Below, piece by piece: positions 1 through 7,592 of a DNA stretch of 14,641 nucleotides. Under the pieces are notes generated by a model. The model saw only the letters and a list, made by a program, of their open reading frames with translations. It searched no databases and was not told the DNA's origin. The DNA is from Terriglobia bacterium (GTDB lineage: Bacteria; Acidobacteriota; Terriglobia; UBA7540): the NCBI GenBank assembly GCA_030040515.1, contig JASHTO010000524.1, positions 1-14,641 on the forward strand. Direction: 5' to 3'. The translations under genes were made by a program, and so were the position numbers. Numbering within the stretch: position 1 is the first letter of the stretch; each line of letters opens with the position of its first letter.

Positions 1-303
1 CAACAAATGTTCATCCAACGGCATCAGTTGATCGCTTCCAGCGAGTCTGGCCCAAACTTCCAGAAAAGGCGAAATGGGCCTAATATTTCCGCTGGCATCC
101 CGGAACGACACCTCAAAAGGAGCCTTCTTGACGCTGAGTTCCGCGGTCTTAGGATGAACCAATAGCGAGTCGGCGGCGACGATCTGCCGATATCCGATGG
201 GATCTACGATGCGCAATTCATAGTTGTCCATTGGCTCGGGCGAGGCGCCCAATCTCCCGATGGCGAAGGGAGGCAAAAGGCGTAGTTCAACGATGTGGGC
301 CAT
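1..303 (-). CDS. Partial protein, possible N-terminus of a LodA/GoxA-type (CTQ cofactor) amino-acid oxidase
   Basis: Reading leftward from the ATG at 303, the frame stays open for 101 codons and runs off the window at base 1, so only the N-terminus is visible. It begins MAHIVELRLLPPFAIGRLGA and has no signal peptide. Two stretches recall the start of LodA/GoxA-type oxidases, which carry a cysteine tryptophylquinone cofactor: residues 13-21 (FAIGRLGAS, compare the family's IGIARVGNS) and, near residue 69, FRDASGNIRP followed by PFLEVWA (compare a KDAQGRIK...ARFR-like segment). This similarity is recalled by eye and is weak; the catalytic Cys and Trp would lie far outside the window. The ATG lies two bases after the TGA of the upstream ferritin-like gene, so the two are almost certainly co-transcribed and perhaps translationally coupled. 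The reading frame is well supported, the family name much less so. Confidence 0.55.
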   Translation of the reverse strand, partial: MAHIVELRLLPPFAIGRLGASPEPMDNYELRIVDPIGYRQIVAADSLLVHPKTAELSVKKAPFEVSFRDASGNIRPISPFLEVWARLAGSDQLMPLDEHLL

Positions 304-305
304 GG

Positions 306-1700
306 TCAGAATCCTCCCAAAATGGCGGTGATCTGGGTTAGTGCATCTTGATCGGCGGTAGCCAAGCCTTGCAGATACTTCTCGTGTCCAGCGCCGGCCG
401 CCTGAAGGTCGGCGATGTATTTCTGCGACGCCTGGATGAGGTCGCGATGCTGCCGCCACCGTCCCGGTTCGTGAGCCGACAGCGAAAACGAGTATGGCAT
501 CGTGAACGGCGGACCAGCCCGTAGACCGTCGTCCTTCTCATGCAGCGGCAAGTCCATCAAGATATCCGAAATCGAGCGTAGGTTGTACATCTCACCGAAC
601 GTCCAAGTGATCAGCAGACCTCGGGGCGAGCGCGCCGAGACGTCCAATGGAGCTTCCATATGAAAGGAGTGGCTCAAGAACATCAACGCCATCCGATAGC
701 GAAGGTTGACAAGCTCGGCCCAGATCACGGCGATCTTATTGGTAATTTGTCGGTCATGGGAAACGTCATCGTCTGTTGTTGGATTGGATGCCACGTTCCG
801 CGCCGGCTTCCAGTCTTTTTCATCTGGAAAGTTGCGATAGATCTCCAAAAACCGCCCGAAGTGCGAGGTCGGAAGATCCTTCACTGTCGAACCTTCTCCT
901 TGGATCGAGATTGCCTGAATCGCCGTTATCGCCGATGGGCGATCCACGGAAGAAAGGACCAGAACGTCCGCCTGGCCCAATCCCCATTCGGTGGGTCGCA
1001 CCTGAAAACGCAAGGAAGCAGCCGAAATATCGTCCGAGTGAATAAAGGCCGGTGGTGTCTTGGGTGGCTCTTGCGGCGTCTCTGGCGCTTGGAACAGTTT
1101 TTGGATCGCCTGGTACACAAGACCAACGCGATGCACGGCATTGGGATCGCCGGACATTACATCACCCACGTATTTCTTGATCTCGTTTATTTCATTAGTC
1201 AAGCCAAGCTTCTGAACGACTTCCTCAGACGGCATTTCAGCCAAAACGTATTTACCCAAAGACTTCTTCGTTAGCGGCTCAAGCTCGAAAGGAAAGGGAT
1301 AGAGGTTCGCCGGCGCGGGATAGTCCTCTCGCTCGAATGAGAGTGCCCCTCCGATCAGTGTAAGCAGGTTTTCGACGGTTGCCAAGTGGCCCATCTCTTC
1401 TCGCGCGATCTCCGCGATCACGGTCCGCCAGTGTCGGGCGAGGCATTGTTGGGCTTCAGTCAGATGTGATCCACCTAGGGAGAAAGCGGCGTACAAATAC
1501 TGCACCATGAGAAGCTGTTCGATCTCTGCGCCAACATGCAGCAAATAGATCGTTTGCTCGTGGGCCGACATGGCGATATCCAGCGACAGTGTCTCGGTTG
1601 ACGGCTCCTGCATCAGAGTCATGGCCGTGGGCGCATATCCGGCCGGCGCGCGCTTGGATACAGGTGTCCAAACCAGGTGTTTCGTGAGTCGAGAGGGCAT
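306..1700 (-). CDS. VioB-type ferritin-like protein (iminophenyl-pyruvate dimer synthase-like)
   Basis: A 464-residue cytoplasmic protein with no signal peptide. The ATG at 1700 is preceded by a strong ribosome site, GGAGGAA at 1704-1710. Residues 51-120 match the ferritin-like domain found in the C-terminal half of VioB: EQLLMVQYLYAAFS (61-74) and, about 25 residues on, EIAREEMGHLATVENLL (97-113). Glu61, Glu102 and His105 are the likely metal ligands of the four-helix bundle. The C-terminal half keeps the VioB order too: a SHFGRFLEIY segment, then a long helical region with a YNLRSISDILMDLPLH stretch, then GPPF. VioB couples two imine products of an amino-acid oxidase in violacein-type pathways, but many stand-alone homologues have no known function. 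This one is about half the length of VioB and corresponds to its C-terminal part. The next gene, two bases downstream, may itself be an amino-acid oxidase. The family is fairly sure, the reaction is not. Confidence 0.8.
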   Translation of the reverse strand: MPSRLTKHLVWTPVSKRAPAGYAPTAMTLMQEPSTETLSLDIAMSAHEQTIYLLHVGAEIEQLLMVQYLYAAFSLGGSHLTEAQQCLARHWRTVIAEIAREEMGHLATVENLLTLIGGALSFEREDYPAPANLYPFPFELEPLTKKSLGKYVLAEMPSEEVVQKLGLTNEINEIKKYVGDVMSGDPNAVHRVGLVYQAIQKLFQAPETPQEPPKTPPAFIHSDDISAASLRFQVRPTEWGLGQADVLVLSSVDRPSAITAIQAISIQGEGSTVKDLPTSHFGRFLEIYRNFPDEKDWKPARNVASNPTTDDDVSHDRQITNKIAVIWAELVNLRYRMALMFLSHSFHMEAPLDVSARSPRGLLITWTFGEMYNLRSISDILMDLPLHEKDDGLRAGPPFTMPYSFSLSAHEPGRWRQHRDLIQASQKYIADLQAAGAGHEKYLQGLATADQDALTQITAILGGF

Positions 1701-2206
1701 CAGTTCCTCCGGATGCGCGTTTTACGGAGCGGATATTACAGCAAAAAGAGACCTGGTAGGATGAGTATTTTGTAGTGGGAGGAAAATCGGCGCCGCCTAT
1801 CTGTAAGGTGGCGGTCTCTCGCCAGCTATCTGCGCAACCAGCTCTTTTGTTGCGCGACCATATCACCGCTTTCATTCTCAACAAAGGGCCCTACTTACAT
1901 TCGCGTAGAGATCGCGATTGTCTGGGAAGAACACGTCGCTTCTTCCTTGAGAGGGGTTGCTGCCTAGAAGCAGCAAACGGCGGAAGTCTTCCAGCGGAAC
2001 CTTTATGGCAGCTAAGAATCCATCTTGGCATGGTCCATGATACCCGAATCCGGCGTGCTTTATAACAGTTTGCCTTCGCTTTGCCGAAAATTGAATCCTT
2101 ACAGTTCCAGTAAGGCTCCCCGCTTTCACGGCGGTGCCCTGCACACATCTCGCACACAAATCTTCAAAGCCAGCGGTCCACGGCGTATAAAGTACGTTGT
2201 CGGATG

Positions 2207-2240
2207 GGTCGTTTCGCTGATTCGCGAATCAGTGGCGACC
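2207..2240. repeat. Perfect 16-bp palindrome within a larger imperfect dyad
   Basis: CTGATTCGCGAATCAG (2217-2232) equals its own reverse complement. It is flanked by GGTCG (2207-2211) and CGACC (2236-2240), which also pair, separated from the core by 5 and 3 bases. A dimeric regulator or a recombinase could bind such a site; the centre has no loop, so it fits a protein-binding site better than an RNA hairpin. No adjacent gene explains it. Confidence 0.6.
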
Positions 2241-2593
2241 GCATCAATCGTGAACGCGAGCGAGGTTCAACAAAAAAGGTGGGAACGAAAGGGCCGGTGG
2301 ACATCGGCCGACGATGGGAAGAGGCCGACTGACTGGCCGTCAGTTAACAGAAGTTCGACTTTCGTCAAGGGCATTCGACTGTCGCGCCACCTTGGTAAGA
2401 GCCAGGAGGCTTCTTGGAAGCACTTTTCTAGCTCAATTAGAGAGCAACTGCCACAATTGACAAAAGACTGGACCTACACCTGCAACAAATCCCTGCGACC
2501 CTTGCCCAAGGCGACCACACTCATCACAGCGTGGACGGGGCACAGGACTAAAATCATAAAAACTATTGATGGTGATGATAACAAAATTCAATT

Positions 2594-2621
2594 TTGATTT
2601 TTTAGGTGGAAGAGGTAAACT
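2594..2621 (+). promoter_or_regulatory. Possible sigma70-like promoter for an orphan transcript
   Basis: TTGATT at 2594-2599 and TAAACT at 2616-2621 are 16 bases apart; each matches four of six consensus positions. The -35 box overlaps the T run of a small AT-rich hairpin (CAAAAT/ATTTTG, 2582-2596), so chance matches in AT-rich sequence are a real alternative. It is proposed mainly because a strong same-strand terminator lies at 2744-2787 with no protein gene between. Confidence 0.25.
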
Positions 2622-2627
2622 ACAGTT

Positions 2628-2787
2628 TTGGTAATGGGTCGAACACTCCAATTCGGCACAGTTGTCTGTCGCGTTTGTACCCCACTCGTGCCGACATGGA
2701 GAGGAATCGCCTAAACGCCAGATCGTTCTAAGAATCAAACTCCAACCCACTGTCGGACACAAAGTCCGCAGTGGGTTTTTTGTTTTT
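2628..2787 (+). ncRNA. Candidate structured small RNA of about 160 nt
   Basis: Between the possible promoter (2594-2621) and the strong terminator (2744-2787) there is no credible coding frame. The body contains a perfect 7-bp stem, TCGGCAC (2653-2659) with GTGCCGA (2688-2694), closing a 28-base loop, and a short TTGG/CCAA pairing just before it. It matches no RNA family I recognise; tRNA, tmRNA and 6S RNA patterns were looked for and not found. The 5' end is a guess from the promoter. The call rests on the terminator needing a transcript to stop. Confidence 0.25.
2744..2787 (+). terminator. Strong rho-independent terminator
   Basis: AACCCACTG (2744-2752) pairs perfectly with CAGTGGGTT (2769-2777). 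After one bulged T, CGGAC (2754-2758) pairs with GTCCG (2764-2768) around the loop ACAAA. The stem runs into T6, G, T5 (2776-2787). The T tract is on the plus strand only, so it stops plus-strand transcription. No plus-strand gene is recognisable upstream. Confidence 0.8.
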
Positions 2788-2982
2788 GGCCGAATTTGCG
2801 TTCGTTTGGGGAAAGCTAACGGGCGCGGTACGCGCACACCCGTCAGGTGACAGGTTTCCATGCTCACAAGCCCACAGTTTGCGGGCAGGACGCAACTGAC
2901 AGGGGACCCTCGCATGCCTGAAGTGTGATTAAGAGTTACTTGCAGCAGTTGTTTTTTCTCAAGTCAAAAGGAGGCTGGGAAC

Positions 2983-5900
2983 ATGCATCGCGACAATTCT
3001 GGATTCGAAGGGATGCAGCACGTAAGCTTACCGCGCCAGCCACTCGTCTTTGGCCTTCGTGAGTGGACTGAAGGAGGATGGCGCAGAATGAAGATGGGGC
3101 ATAACCTCATGCTATTCGCAATGATCGTTGGCCTCCTGTCCGTGGGAAGCCAAGATACTTTGGCGCAGCAAACGGCGTCAATTAACGGAACCGTTGTCGA
3201 CCCCTCAAGCGCGGCCATTCCCAGCGCTGAACTGGTTTTGACGAACGTCGAAACGGGGGTAACGAGACGAGCCCTGTCATCCGCGCAGGGCTACTTCAAT
3301 TTCACTGATCTTTCGGCCGCCCGCTATAGCCTGCGTGTCACCGCCCAAGGGTTTGAAACGCTAAACATGAGTGGGCTAACCCTCAACGTTCAGCAACAGA
3401 TGACGGTGGCGCCGGTTCTGCGATTGGGCACGAGCACCCAGACCGTCGCGGTGACGGGAACCCCCCCGCCGGTCACGACCTCGTCGGCTTCAATTGACCA
3501 GACCGTTCAATCCAGCCAACTCGTCAACCTGCCCCTCAACGGCCGGAACCCGGTACAGTTGCTGGGCTTGACTCCCGGAGTGATCAACCAGGCGGGCGGA
3601 GGAAATTTCGGCCAGGCGACTGGCGGACAATTCGGAATGGTCCAACTCCAATTCAGCGCGCCGGGCACCAGGACGAACGATTTCAACTACAGCTTGGATG
3701 GGGGCACAAACAACGATACCTTTTACGACTTGGCGGACTCCTTTCCCAATCCCGATGCGCTTCAGGAGTTTACTGTGGAGACTCGAGGCGTAAACGCGAC
3801 GCAGGGCCGTGGCTCCACCGAAGTCTGGGCTCAAACCAAGTCGGGCACAAACCAATTTCACGGTAGCGCTTTTGAATTTGTACGCAACTACGACATGGAT
3901 TCGCGTCCGTTCTTTGCCTCGACCGTTCCCATCTTCAAGCGCAACCAGTTTGGTGGAACCGTGGGCGGACCGATTATTAAGAACAAACTCTTTTTCTTTG
4001 CCTCTTATCAAGGAACGAGGCAGGTTGGCACTCCTGGGGTAACTGAATACCCCACCCTAACCGCTGCCGAGCGAGCGGGGAACTTCTCCGCCTTGTCCAA
4101 AGCCTTGACGAATCCGCTGGGAGGGACCTTCTCGAACAATATCATTCCCCCGGCACAAATCACTACCTTTGCCACAAACTATATACAGAAACAATTGCCT
4201 GCCGCCAACGACCCGACCGGCAGCTTCTTCATTTTTTCTCCCGCCGCCACTCTTGATCAGAATCAATTGGTCAGCCATACCGATTACGAAGTTGGGTCGC
4301 ACGACAGGATATCCTTCCTGTACTTCCTGGACAATATTCCCCAGATAGCGGGGCGGACCACAGCCACCAGCCCCGCCCAAGCCTCAATTTTACCCACGCG
4401 GCACCAAAACTGGACCCTCCGATATACGCACATTTTCACCCCCAACTTATTGAACGAGTTCCATGTGACTTACAACCGCGATGCTTTTGGCGTTAGCGAC
4501 CCCGTGTCGAACGATTTCCCGTATTTCGATCAGCTTGGCCTGGGTATTGATACGGGTGACGCGATTCCAGGTTTGGGACAACAATCGCACATGAGCGTCT
4601 CAGGTTTTTGGAGCGACACTGATGCGGCGCCCACGCGCGATCGGATACCCAACACCGAAATCGGCGATATGATGTCGTGGGTACACGGCGCCCATACGCT
4701 GCGCTTTGGGGTACAAATCTACAAGAACCGCGCCAATGAGCTTCAGAACTACCTCACGGATGGAGCCTTAACGTATGACGGATTTGAATCAGGGAATGCC
4801 GGCGCCGATTTTCTGCTGGGTTATGCTTCCCAATTTGAGCAGGAAGAACCGACGATCAGCCGCATCCGTCAGATCTTGCCGAGCTTCTATTTTCAGGATG
4901 ACTTTCGCGCCACGCGGCGCTTGACACTTAACCTGGGGCTACGATGGGACCCGACTTCGGGCTACAACTCTGAGGACAAGTCGATGTCCACCTTTATTAC
5001 CGGAGTGCAGTCTACCCTGTTTCCTCTGGCCTTTCCCGGCATGCTCTATCCGGGAGACCACGGCTTGCCAAGCAATATCGTGGGGAGTCGCCTCGACGAC
5101 CTGGCGCCGCGCGTGGGGGTAGCGTGGGACGTGTTCGGAAACGGAAAGACCGCGCTGCGGGCGAGCTTTGCCACGTATTTCATTCCCAATACCGACGCGA
5201 TCAACATGAATCGGTTCGCCAATGTGCCGCCTTTCGACTTTAATATCAACGTATACAACACGAGTTTGAATAGCATCTGGAGCGGCTCCCCGTTTAATGG
5301 GGTGGACCCCTTCCCGTTCCCCGCTCCCGGAAATATTGCCCAACTGGCCACAATTCCTTTCCCGGCCACCGTGGCCACGACCATTTTGGGGTTACCGTGG
5401 AAAACCCCCGCGAATCAGGAATGGAGTTTCTCAATCCAGCAAGCGATCGGGGTAAACGCCGGCCTGGAGGTTGCCTATATTGGTTCGTCCGCCGCTGATC
5501 AATTCACTTCTCTGGACGGAAACCCCGCCGTTTATTCCTCTACGGCAACCACAGGGAACATTCAAAGCCGTCGCCTGTACCCCCTGATCGGCCCCATCGA
5601 GAACGATTCCAATGCCTTGAGTTCCAATTACAATGCGCTGGAAGTGACTTTCAGGAAAAAATATTCCCAGCATGTTATGTTCCTTTCGACGTATACATGG
5701 TCGCAAGCCCTGGGAATAACTGCACCGACGGGAGAAGGCGGGCTCGGAACACGCGATCCGTTCGATCAGGCACTCGACTATGGTCGGTTAAACTTCAACT
5801 ATGCACAAAATTGGGTGACTTCCTTTATTTGGAATCTACCTTTTGGAGAACGCTCGTCCTCACGGTTCGTCCAGAAGGCGGTCGCGGGTTGGCAAGTCAA

Positions 5901-6333
5901 CGCGATTAATACCGTTTATAGCGGGGAACCACTTTCCGTTCTTTCGGGTAAAGACCCGCTGCTGAACGGTGATAACCTGGAGACCGCTAATCTGGTAGGA
6001 AGCTTCGCCTTGCCCGGCGGCCGTTCGAAAGCTGCGCAAATTGCCGAGTGGTTCAATACGGCGGCATTTGCGCAACCGGCAACGGGAACGTTTGGAACCG
6101 CTGGTCAAAGCATATTAACCGGACCGGGCTTATGGAACACGGATTTTGGAATCTACAAGACATTCAAAGTCAGAGAAGGTGTGAATTTGCAGATCCGCGG
6201 GCAATTCTATAACGTATTTAATCACGCTGCCCTGGGCAATCCCAACACAACTTTGTCGAATGGGTCGTTCGGCAAAATTACCTCCACCGGTACCCCTCGG
6301 GTGGTCGAGTTGGGGGCGCATATTGAGTTCTAA
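2983..6333 (+). CDS. Oar-like TonB-dependent outer-membrane receptor with carboxypeptidase-regulatory-like domain
   Basis: A 1116-residue outer-membrane protein of the acidobacterial Oar-like class. From the ATG at 2983 the order is: signal peptide (residues about 36-62, MKMGHNLMLFAMIVGLLSVG, ending near LAQQ), a carboxypeptidase-regulatory-like beta-sandwich (65-150, INGTVVDPSSAAIPSA), a plug segment with the hallmark NLPLNGRN (182-189) and LTPGVIN, then a long barrel ending in VVELGAHIEF with a C-terminal Phe as expected for outer-membrane insertion. Two starts compete: ATG 2983, preceded by AAAAGGAGG (2967-2973), and ATG 3088 (residue 36), preceded by AAGGAGG (3071-3077). The second places the signal peptide at the very N-terminus and would give 1081 residues; biologically it seems at least as likely. 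Such receptors are thought to import large nutrients, often glycans. The substrate is unknown, but the alpha-galactosidase gene 12 bases downstream suggests a galactose-containing one. Confidence 0.93.
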   Translation: MHRDNSGFEGMQHVSLPRQPLVFGLREWTEGGWRRMKMGHNLMLFAMIVGLLSVGSQDTLAQQTASINGTVVDPSSAAIPSAELVLTNVETGVTRRALSSAQGYFNFTDLSAARYSLRVTAQGFETLNMSGLTLNVQQQMTVAPVLRLGTSTQTVAVTGTPPPVTTSSASIDQTVQSSQLVNLPLNGRNPVQLLGLTPGVINQAGGGNFGQATGGQFGMVQLQFSAPGTRTNDFNYSLDGGTNNDTFYDLADSFPNPDALQEFTVETRGVNATQGRGSTEVWAQTKSGTNQFHGSAFEFVRNYDMDSRPFFASTVPIFKRNQFGGTVGGPIIKNKLFFFASYQGTRQVGTPGVTEYPTLTAAERAGNFSALSKALTNPLGGTFSNNIIPPAQITTFATNYIQKQLPAANDPTGSFFIFSPAATLDQNQLVSHTDYEVGSHDRISFLYFLDNIPQIAGRTTATSPAQASILPTRHQNWTLRYTHIFTPNLLNEFHVTYNRDAFGVSDPVSNDFPYFDQLGLGIDTGDAIPGLGQQSHMSVSGFWSDTDAAPTRDRIPNTEIGDMMSWVHGAHTLRFGVQIYKNRANELQNYLTDGALTYDGFESGNAGADFLLGYASQFEQEEPTISRIRQILPSFYFQDDFRATRRLTLNLGLRWDPTSGYNSEDKSMSTFITGVQSTLFPLAFPGMLYPGDHGLPSNIVGSRLDDLAPRVGVAWDVFGNGKTALRASFATYFIPNTDAINMNRFANVPPFDFNINVYNTSLNSIWSGSPFNGVDPFPFPAPGNIAQLATIPFPATVATTILGLPWKTPANQEWSFSIQQAIGVNAGLEVAYIGSSAADQFTSLDGNPAVYSSTATTGNIQSRRLYPLIGPIENDSNALSSNYNALEVTFRKKYSQHVMFLSTYTWSQALGITAPTGEGGLGTRDPFDQALDYGRLNFNYAQNWVTSFIWNLPFGERSSSRFVQKAVAGWQVNAINTVYSGEPLSVLSGKDPLLNGDNLETANLVGSFALPGGRSKAAQIAEWFNTAAFAQPATGTFGTAGQSILTGPGLWNTDFGIYKTFKVREGVNLQIRGQFYNVFNHAALGNPNTTLSNGSFGKITSTGTPRVVELGAHIEF

Positions 6334-6345
6334 TTGAGGAAACAC

Positions 6346-7515
6346 ATGGGCAGACGAAAATTCATAGGTGTGGTGTCTTGCTTAGCGGTCCTGATGGCGT
6401 GCTGGCCTGGCCGGGTATCATGGGCGCAAGCAACGGGCTTGGCGCCCACTCCCCCGATGGGCTGGAATAGCTGGGACCACTATCGGTTCAAAATCAGCGA
6501 TTCCCTGATTCGCGCGCAGGCCCAAGCGCTGGTGGACAGCGGCATGAAGGCGGCAGGGTATGAGTACGTGGTGATTGATGGCGGGTGGGAAGGTTTCCAC
6601 GATGCGACGGGATTTTTTCGTCCTAACATCCTCAAGTTCCCGGACATGAAAGCCCTGTGTGACTACATACATAGCCTGGGGTTGAAGGTGGGCATCCACA
6701 CCACCCCGGGTCCGGTGACTTGCTCCGGGCGGGAGGGAAGTTACGGCCACGAAGATCAGGATGCGGAGACCTTCGCGCATTGGGGAATCGACTTTGTGAA
6801 GTACGACTGGTGCAGCGGCGGCACGGTCTACAAGCCCGATCAGATCCAAGAGGCATACCAGAAAATGCACCAAGCTTTGCTGCGCACTGGCCGACCCATT
6901 TTGTATAGTTTGTGTGAATACGGCATGGCCGACGTTTGGAAATGGGCGCCTTCGGTGGGGGGCAACATGTGGCGGACCACTGGGGACATTTCCGATAATT
7001 ACCTACTCATGGACCACATAGGCTTCGAGCAAAACGGCCTGGAAAAATATGCCGGACCTGGCCACTGGAATGATCCCGACATGCTCGATGTTGGCAATGG
7101 GGGAATGACGGAGGAAGAATACCGCACGCAGATGAGCCTTTGGTCTATCCTCGCCGCGCCGCTCTTTGCCAGCAACGACCTGACTGACATGTCAAGCGAG
7201 GCCCTGGCCATCCTCACGAATCGCGAGGTGATAGCTGTCGACCAGGACCCGTCCGGCGTCCAAGGATGCCAGGTGTGGGAGGAAGGTCCGAAGGAGATTT
7301 GGATGAAGCCCTTAGCCGATGGCGGCAAAGCCGTGGGCCTCTTCAACCGGAATGAGGCAGCGATGACCATCACCTTGAATTTTAAGGACATCGGCGTCCA
7401 AGCCCCCGCCAAGGTTCGCGACCTGTGGCAACACAAGGACTTGGGGACGGTTGACGGGAGTTATAGCGCCATAGTGCCCAGACACGGCGTGGTCATGCTC
7501 AAGATCGACAAATGA
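6346..7515 (+). CDS. Secreted alpha-galactosidase, glycoside hydrolase family 27
   Basis: A 389-residue enzyme expected to release terminal alpha-linked galactose. The ATG at 6346 is preceded by GAGG (6337-6340); an in-frame TTG at 6334 would add four residues but lacks a ribosome site. Residues 1-29 form a signal peptide (FIGVVSCLAVLMACW, cleavage near WAQA). GH27 hallmarks follow in order: PTPPMGWNSWDHY (34-46), VIDGGW (76-81), KVGIHTTPG (114-122), VKYDWC with the nucleophile Asp154, MWRTTGDI with the acid/base Asp214, and GHWNDPDML (239-247). A C-terminal beta domain covers roughly 300-389 (VGLFNRNE...). The length is normal for a complete GH27 enzyme. It begins 12 bases after the receptor gene, with no room for a terminator, so the two are probably one transcript. 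An alpha-N-acetylgalactosaminidase, also GH27, is the main alternative. Confidence 0.93.
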   Translation: MGRRKFIGVVSCLAVLMACWPGRVSWAQATGLAPTPPMGWNSWDHYRFKISDSLIRAQAQALVDSGMKAAGYEYVVIDGGWEGFHDATGFFRPNILKFPDMKALCDYIHSLGLKVGIHTTPGPVTCSGREGSYGHEDQDAETFAHWGIDFVKYDWCSGGTVYKPDQIQEAYQKMHQALLRTGRPILYSLCEYGMADVWKWAPSVGGNMWRTTGDISDNYLLMDHIGFEQNGLEKYAGPGHWNDPDMLDVGNGGMTEEEYRTQMSLWSILAAPLFASNDLTDMSSEALAILTNREVIAVDQDPSGVQGCQVWEEGPKEIWMKPLADGGKAVGLFNRNEAAMTITLNFKDIGVQAPAKVRDLWQHKDLGTVDGSYSAIVPRHGVVMLKIDK

Positions 7516-7592
7516 AGCAGCTTCGAACGCTGCGATGGGTGGCGCTCCAGAAAGCTTGAGCCGATACGGATCGTTTGCGAGGTCTTCATCCC

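Larger units (their letters stand above)
1701..2982. other. Large intergenic region without a convincing protein gene
   Basis: About 1.28 kb lie between the divergent ferritin-like operon and the receptor gene. The first bases hold the ribosome site of the minus-strand gene. Open frames here have compositions unlike proteins and no ribosome site. The one with a protein-like sequence is a minus-strand frame of 83 codons from a GTG at 2129 to a TGA at 1878, containing FLAAIKVPLEDFRRLLLLGS. It has at best a weak AGGG before the GTG, so it is not called a gene. Visible structures are hairpins CCTTAC/GTAAGG near 2097-2115 and ACTGAC/GTCAGT at 2328-2344, the dyad at 2207-2240, an AT-rich hairpin with a T run at 2582-2603, the terminator at 2744-2787 and a GC-rich hairpin ACGGG/CCCGT at 2819-2843. 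The stretch 2545-2640 is clearly more AT-rich than its surroundings. Confidence 0.6.

Noticed and set aside
660..1274. Plus-strand frame opposite the ferritin-like gene
   Set aside because: It is antisense to a gene with clear family motifs and has no motif of its own.
2025..2597. Plus-strand frame of 190 codons in the large gap
   Set aside because: Composition is unlike a protein (many Arg, Ser, Trp and Thr runs, no hydrophobic core), there is no ribosome site, and it crosses the palindrome and AT-rich pocket.
2700..2750. tRNA-like bases before the terminator (GTTCTAAGAATC)
   Set aside because: The bases resemble a T-loop, but no pairing T stem, acceptor stem or anticodon arm could be built around them.
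2433..2915. Minus-strand frame of 160 codons across the terminator
   Set aside because: It reads straight through the strong terminator and AT-rich region in antisense, with protein-unlike composition and no recognisable motif.
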